Shown piece after piece: positions 60,838 through 64,000 of a stretch of DNA of 64,000 nt. Under the pieces are notes generated by a model. It had not been told where the DNA came from. It searched no databases and was given only the letters and a program-made list of their open reading frames with translations. The position numbers and the translations under genes were made by a program. The stretch's first letter is position 1. Each line of letters opens with the position of its first letter. Source of the DNA: an uncultured Oscillospiraceae bacterium (GTDB lineage: Bacteria; Bacillota; Clostridia; Oscillospirales; Oscillospiraceae); NCBI GenBank assembly GCA_934591815.1, contig CAKTPV010000006.1, positions 1 to 64,000 on the forward strand, written 5' to 3'.

Positions 60838-63258
60838 TCAATCCATCAGATTGCAGTCGGTATAGATGTGCAGGCGGCGGTTCTCACCCCGCTGCGCGAA
60901 CTCTCTCATAAATGCGCTCAGAAGCTGTCGAAGCTGCCGGTCGTTGCGGCCCAACACCATGGTGCGGTAGCGGTAGCTGCCGTTCACCTTGACCACCGGC
61001 GCCGGCGCCGGCCCCAGTATTTGCAGCTCCATGGCGCTGTACGGCGGCTTCTGCGCCGCCTGCCGCAAACTACGTGTCAGCAGGTCAAGCGCCTGCCGCA
61101 CGGCGTTTTCCTCCTGCCCCGTCACCGTCACGGTGAACTGGTCGGCAAAGGGCGGGTCACGCCGCAGCTTCCGAAGCTGGATCTCCGCGTCATAGAACCG
61201 CTGATAATCCTGCTGCGCCGCCGCTTGGATCACATCGTTCTGGGGCGTGTAGGTCTGGATCACGGCTCGTCCGGCCTTACTGCCCCGTCCGGCCCGTCCG
61301 ATCACCTGCGTCAGCAGATTGAAGGTACGCTCCGCCGCCCGGTAGTGATCCACATACAGCGACGTGTCCGCGCCGAGGACGCCCACCAGCGTCACGTTTT
61401 CAAAATCCAGTCCCTTGGCCACCATCTGCGTTCCCAGCAGGATAGGCACTCGCTTCTCCTCAAACTCCCGCAGGATGGCCTCGTGTCCCACAGATACGGT
61501 GTCCGCGTCCATCCGCAGCAGCACCGTGCCGGGGAAGATCCTGTGCAGCTCTTCCTCCACCCGCTGGGTACCCACGCCGATGTGCTTGAATTGTCCGCCG
61601 CATTCGGGGCAGACCTCCGGCGCTTTTTCGGAATAGCCGCAGTAGTGGCACATCAGCCGTCCGTTGGCGCTGTGGTAGGTAAGGTACACGCTGCACCGCG
61701 GGCATTTTGGTACATAGGTACACTGGGGACACAGCAGCTGGCGGCTGCTGCCCCGCCGGTTGAGGAACAGAATACTCTGCTCCCCAGCCGCCAGATTCTT
61801 TTGTAATTCCTCGTAGAGCGGCCAGCTGATAATGCCATTCCGCCCCTCCCGCAGCTCCTGCCGCAGATCCGCTATAATGACCTGGGGCAATGCCTGCCGG
61901 TTGTAGCGCTGCCGCAGCAGCGCCTTCTGATAGTCGCCCTTTTCCGCCCAGTACGCCGTCTCCACCGTAGGGGTAGCGGAGCCCAGCAGCAGCCGCGCAC
62001 CCTCTTGCAGACAACGGTACTTGGCGATGTCCCGGGCGTGGTAGCAGGGTGACGTCTCCGACTCATAGGAGCCCTCCTGCTCCTCATCCATCACGATGAG
62101 GCCGATGTCCCGCAGCGGCGCGAACACCGCCGACCGGGTTCCAAGCACGATGTGCGCCTCGCCCCGGTGGATGCGCTTAAATTGATCGTACCGCTCCGTC
62201 AGGCGCAGACCACTGTGCAGCAGTGCCACCTCGTCCCCAAAGTACACAGTAAAGCGCGCCATCATCTGGGGCGTCAGCGCGATCTCCGGCACCAGGATCA
62301 TCACGGACTTGCCGCGGTGCAGCAGCTCCTGCGCCAGCCGGATATAGACCAGCGTTTTGCCGCTGCCGGTCACACCTTGCAGCAGTGTGACGCCCGCTTT
62401 CCCGGACAGTGCCTGCTGTAAAATATCCTCATAGACCTGCTGCTGCTCGTCGTTTAATGTAATGGTTTCCGCCTTTACAGCACACTGTTTTTCAGTAATA
62501 CGGTACGCTTCCTGCTCCCGCAGGGATACGGCGCCGTTCAGCGCCAGCAGCTCCACCGTCTTGCGGGCCGCGCCGGTGAAATAGCACAGGTCGTGCATCC
62601 CTGTTTCGCCGTTTTGCGCCAGAAACGCCACCACCTCGCGCTGGCGGCGGGCGTTCTTACCCACCAGCTCCAGCGCCTGCTCCGCCGGCACCGCCAGCTT
62701 TGCAAACACGTCCACCTTGTCCCGCACCTTGCGGCGGGACTCCGTCTCGCGGCGGAGCGTCCCCGCCTTTTCCATACGCCGCAGCAGCAGCGTCGTATCA
62801 TCGCCAAGTGCCTGCTTCAGAGCCTCCGTCTCCATCGGCCCATCCAGCAAGAGGCGGCATACCGCCGCCTCCTTTTCCGGCAGCGTCTCCGGCAGTACAT
62901 CCCTTGCCAGTCGCCACATCTCCCGGTAACGATACCATACCGCCGCCGGCAGGATGGTGTGCAGGGCATCGTAGAACGTGCAGAAATACCGCTGCCGCAT
63001 CCACAGCGCCAGCCGTATCTCCTTCTCCGACACCACCGGCTCCGCGTCCAGCAGGGTGCGTACCGTTTTCAAAGGCTTGTCCGGTACGCCCTCCCCCGTT
63101 GCCAGGATCACCGCCTCGCTGAGACGGTTTCCCCTGCCAAAGGGTACCAGCACACGACAGCCCACCTGCCCGCCCACATCGCGGGGCAGCAGGTAGTCGT
63201 ATACCTTGTCGATGGCGTAGGGCGCCGCCTGCACGGCCACCTTGGCGATCACAGCCAT
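60838..63258 (-). CDS. priA: Primosomal protein N' (replication restart helicase)
   Basis: 806 residues. N-terminal 3'-DNA-binding domain, Walker A GVTGSGKTLVY (about 297-307), a DEEQ box in place of the more usual DEEH, a zinc region with paired Cys (CPQC, CPRC, CHYCG, CPECG; about 511-555) and helicase motifs QMVAKGLDF and QVIGRAGR. It reloads the replisome at stalled forks. The rpoZ stop overlaps its start region. Confidence 0.95.
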   Translation of the reverse strand: MAVIAKVAVQAAPYAIDKVYDYLLPRDVGGQVGCRVLVPFGRGNRLSEAVILATGEGVPDKPLKTVRTLLDAEPVVSEKEIRLALWMRQRYFCTFYDALHTILPAAVWYRYREMWRLARDVLPETLPEKEAAVCRLLLDGPMETEALKQALGDDTTLLLRRMEKAGTLRRETESRRKVRDKVDVFAKLAVPAEQALELVGKNARRQREVVAFLAQNGETGMHDLCYFTGAARKTVELLALNGAVSLREQEAYRITEKQCAVKAETITLNDEQQQVYEDILQQALSGKAGVTLLQGVTGSGKTLVYIRLAQELLHRGKSVMILVPEIALTPQMMARFTVYFGDEVALLHSGLRLTERYDQFKRIHRGEAHIVLGTRSAVFAPLRDIGLIVMDEEQEGSYESETSPCYHARDIAKYRCLQEGARLLLGSATPTVETAYWAEKGDYQKALLRQRYNRQALPQVIIADLRQELREGRNGIISWPLYEELQKNLAAGEQSILFLNRRGSSRQLLCPQCTYVPKCPRCSVYLTYHSANGRLMCHYCGYSEKAPEVCPECGGQFKHIGVGTQRVEEELHRIFPGTVLLRMDADTVSVGHEAILREFEEKRVPILLGTQMVAKGLDFENVTLVGVLGADTSLYVDHYRAAERTFNLLTQVIGRAGRGSKAGRAVIQTYTPQNDVIQAAAQQDYQRFYDAEIQLRKLRRDPPFADQFTVTVTGQEENAVRQALDLLTRSLRQAAQKPPYSAMELQILGPAPAPVVKVNGSYRYRTMVLGRNDRQLRQLLSAFMREFAQRGENRRLHIYTDCNLMD

Positions 63259-63259
63259 G

Positions 63260-63472
63260 TCAGATGTTCTCTTCCTCGATGACGGGATTGGCCACGAACT
63301 TCCCCTCCGCCACCTCGTTGATGGCCTCGGTCACGGGCTTTTCCTCCAGATGCTCGCCCTTGGCCTCGGCCTCGGCGGCGATCTGGCGGGCGCGGCGCGC
63401 CACCACATTCACCATCATATAGCGGTTTGGGATATACTCCGTCAGTTTGTTCATTGCAGGATACAGCATCAT
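63260..63472 (-). CDS. rpoZ: RNA polymerase omega subunit
   Basis: 70 residues starting MMLYPAMNKLTEYIPNRY; contains the omega signature NRYMMVNVVARRARQIA and an acidic end. It stabilises RNA polymerase. GGAAAGGA lies upstream of the ATG at 63472; several alternative in-frame starts exist upstream but lack spacing. The gmk-rpoZ-priA order is standard. Confidence 0.93.
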   Translation of the reverse strand: MMLYPAMNKLTEYIPNRYMMVNVVARRARQIAAEAEAKGEHLEEKPVTEAINEVAEGKFVANPVIEEENI

Positions 63473-63477
63473 AATCG

Positions 63478-64000
63478 TCACATTTCCTTTCCGTTGAGAA
63501 TGTATTCCATACGCTCGGCGGGCTTGCAGTGCTCGGCGCACAGGATCGCGCGCAGCTCCTCCACTGCCTGCTCCACCGTGTCGTTGATGACAAAATAGTT
63601 GTAGTCGCTGGCGTTTTTCAGTTCCACCTGCGCCCGGAGCAGACGCTTCTGCACCTTCTCCGGCGTGTCCGTACCGCGGGCGGTAAGGCGGCGCTCCAGT
63701 TCCCCCCAGCTGGGGGGTGCGATGAAGATCCGTACCGTCTCCGGTCGCTTGGCGCAGACCTGTGCCGCGCCCTGGATCTCAATGTCGAGGATCACGTCCT
63801 TGCCCTGTTCCATGGCCTCGTCCACATATTTTTTCGGTGTGCCGTAGAAGTTGCCCACATACTCGGCATACTCCAGAAACGCATCGCCCTCGATCATCTC
63901 GCGGAAGCGATCCGCATGGATGAAGTGATAGTCCACGCCGTCCCGCTCCCCCTCACGAGGTGCGCGGGTGGTGGCGGATACGGAAAAATACAGATCGTCC
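63478..64000 (-). CDS. gmk: Guanylate kinase (partial, cut by window end)
   Basis: The frame is open to the window edge. Visible parts are the NMP-binding stretch starting VSATTRAPREGE (the family's TTRxPR motif), GVDYHFI, EYAEYVGNFYGTP, and DVILDIEIQGAAQV. It phosphorylates GMP to GDP. The P-loop is beyond the window. It lies 5 nt upstream of rpoZ. Confidence 0.95.
   Translation of the reverse strand, partial: DDLYFSVSATTRAPREGERDGVDYHFIHADRFREMIEGDAFLEYAEYVGNFYGTPKKYVDEAMEQGKDVILDIEIQGAAQVCAKRPETVRIFIAPPSWGELERRLTARGTDTPEKVQKRLLRAQVELKNASDYNYFVINDTVEQAVEELRAILCAEHCKPAERMEYILNGKEM

Overview
The window looks like a chromosome segment of a spore-forming, butyrate-producing gut Clostridium relative (Oscillospiraceae-like). 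The evidence is a high-GC Firmicutes gene set with strong AGGAGG-type ribosome binding sites, the sporulation genes spoIIAA-AB-sigF, spoVM, yunB and a sipL-like gene, a valS T-box leader, HPr kinase, and fermentation genes (pyruvate:ferredoxin oxidoreductase, phosphate butyryltransferase, an acyl-CoA:acetate CoA-transferase). Family placement is inferred from gene content only.

Layout. 1-2.7 kb: split transketolase and a tyrosine recombinase. 2.7-4.0 kb: mostly non-coding DNA with hairpins, a possible structured RNA, a solitary replication-origin-like hairpin and a membrane-anchored XRE regulator. 4.1-5.0 kb: phosphate butyryltransferase. 5.08-15.53 kb: an integrated filamentous-phage-like (inovirus) element bracketed by an 18-bp direct repeat. 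15.6-30.8 kb: dnaE, whiA, an HNH gene, rapZ, murB, a ROK kinase, hprK, rpmB and pcrA. 30.9-33.1 kb: a LexA-box-controlled DNA-repair-type operon. 33.2-39.1 kb: spoIIA operon, valS, CoA-transferase. 39.3-48.4 kb: nifJ, a GH13 enzyme, ligA, yunB, murD. 48.7-51.1 kb: amino-acid ABC transporter with a circularly permuted binding protein. 51.2 kb: RNase P RNA. 51.6-64 kb: sipL-like gene, spoVM, then the rsgA-prkC-prpC-rlmN-rsmB-fmt-def-priA-rpoZ-gmk cluster, cut by the window edge.

The main discovery target is the 10.4-kb phage-like element. On the minus strand it carries, in order, a small single-stranded-DNA-binding-type protein, a Rep with HUH nuclease and superfamily-3 helicase motifs like those of eukaryotic CRESS-DNA viruses, a run of small membrane proteins, a tRNA-like gene, a 705-residue secreted adsorption-type protein, two coat-protein paralogues and a Zot/pI ATPase. 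On the plus strand it has a SprT-like metalloprotease operon. An IS30-family transposase lies next to the left end and may be the integration enzyme. Between rep and the ssDNA-binding gene is a stem-loop with a 9-nt loop reading CAGTATTAC on the rep strand (last C from the stem), nearly the circovirus nonanucleotide. A second copy of this stem-loop with different flanking iterons lies 11.8 kb away, outside the prophage. Seven same-orientation copies of an 18-bp palindrome-like repeat are spread through the element, and a 133-nt imperfect hairpin sits in its main intergenic region.
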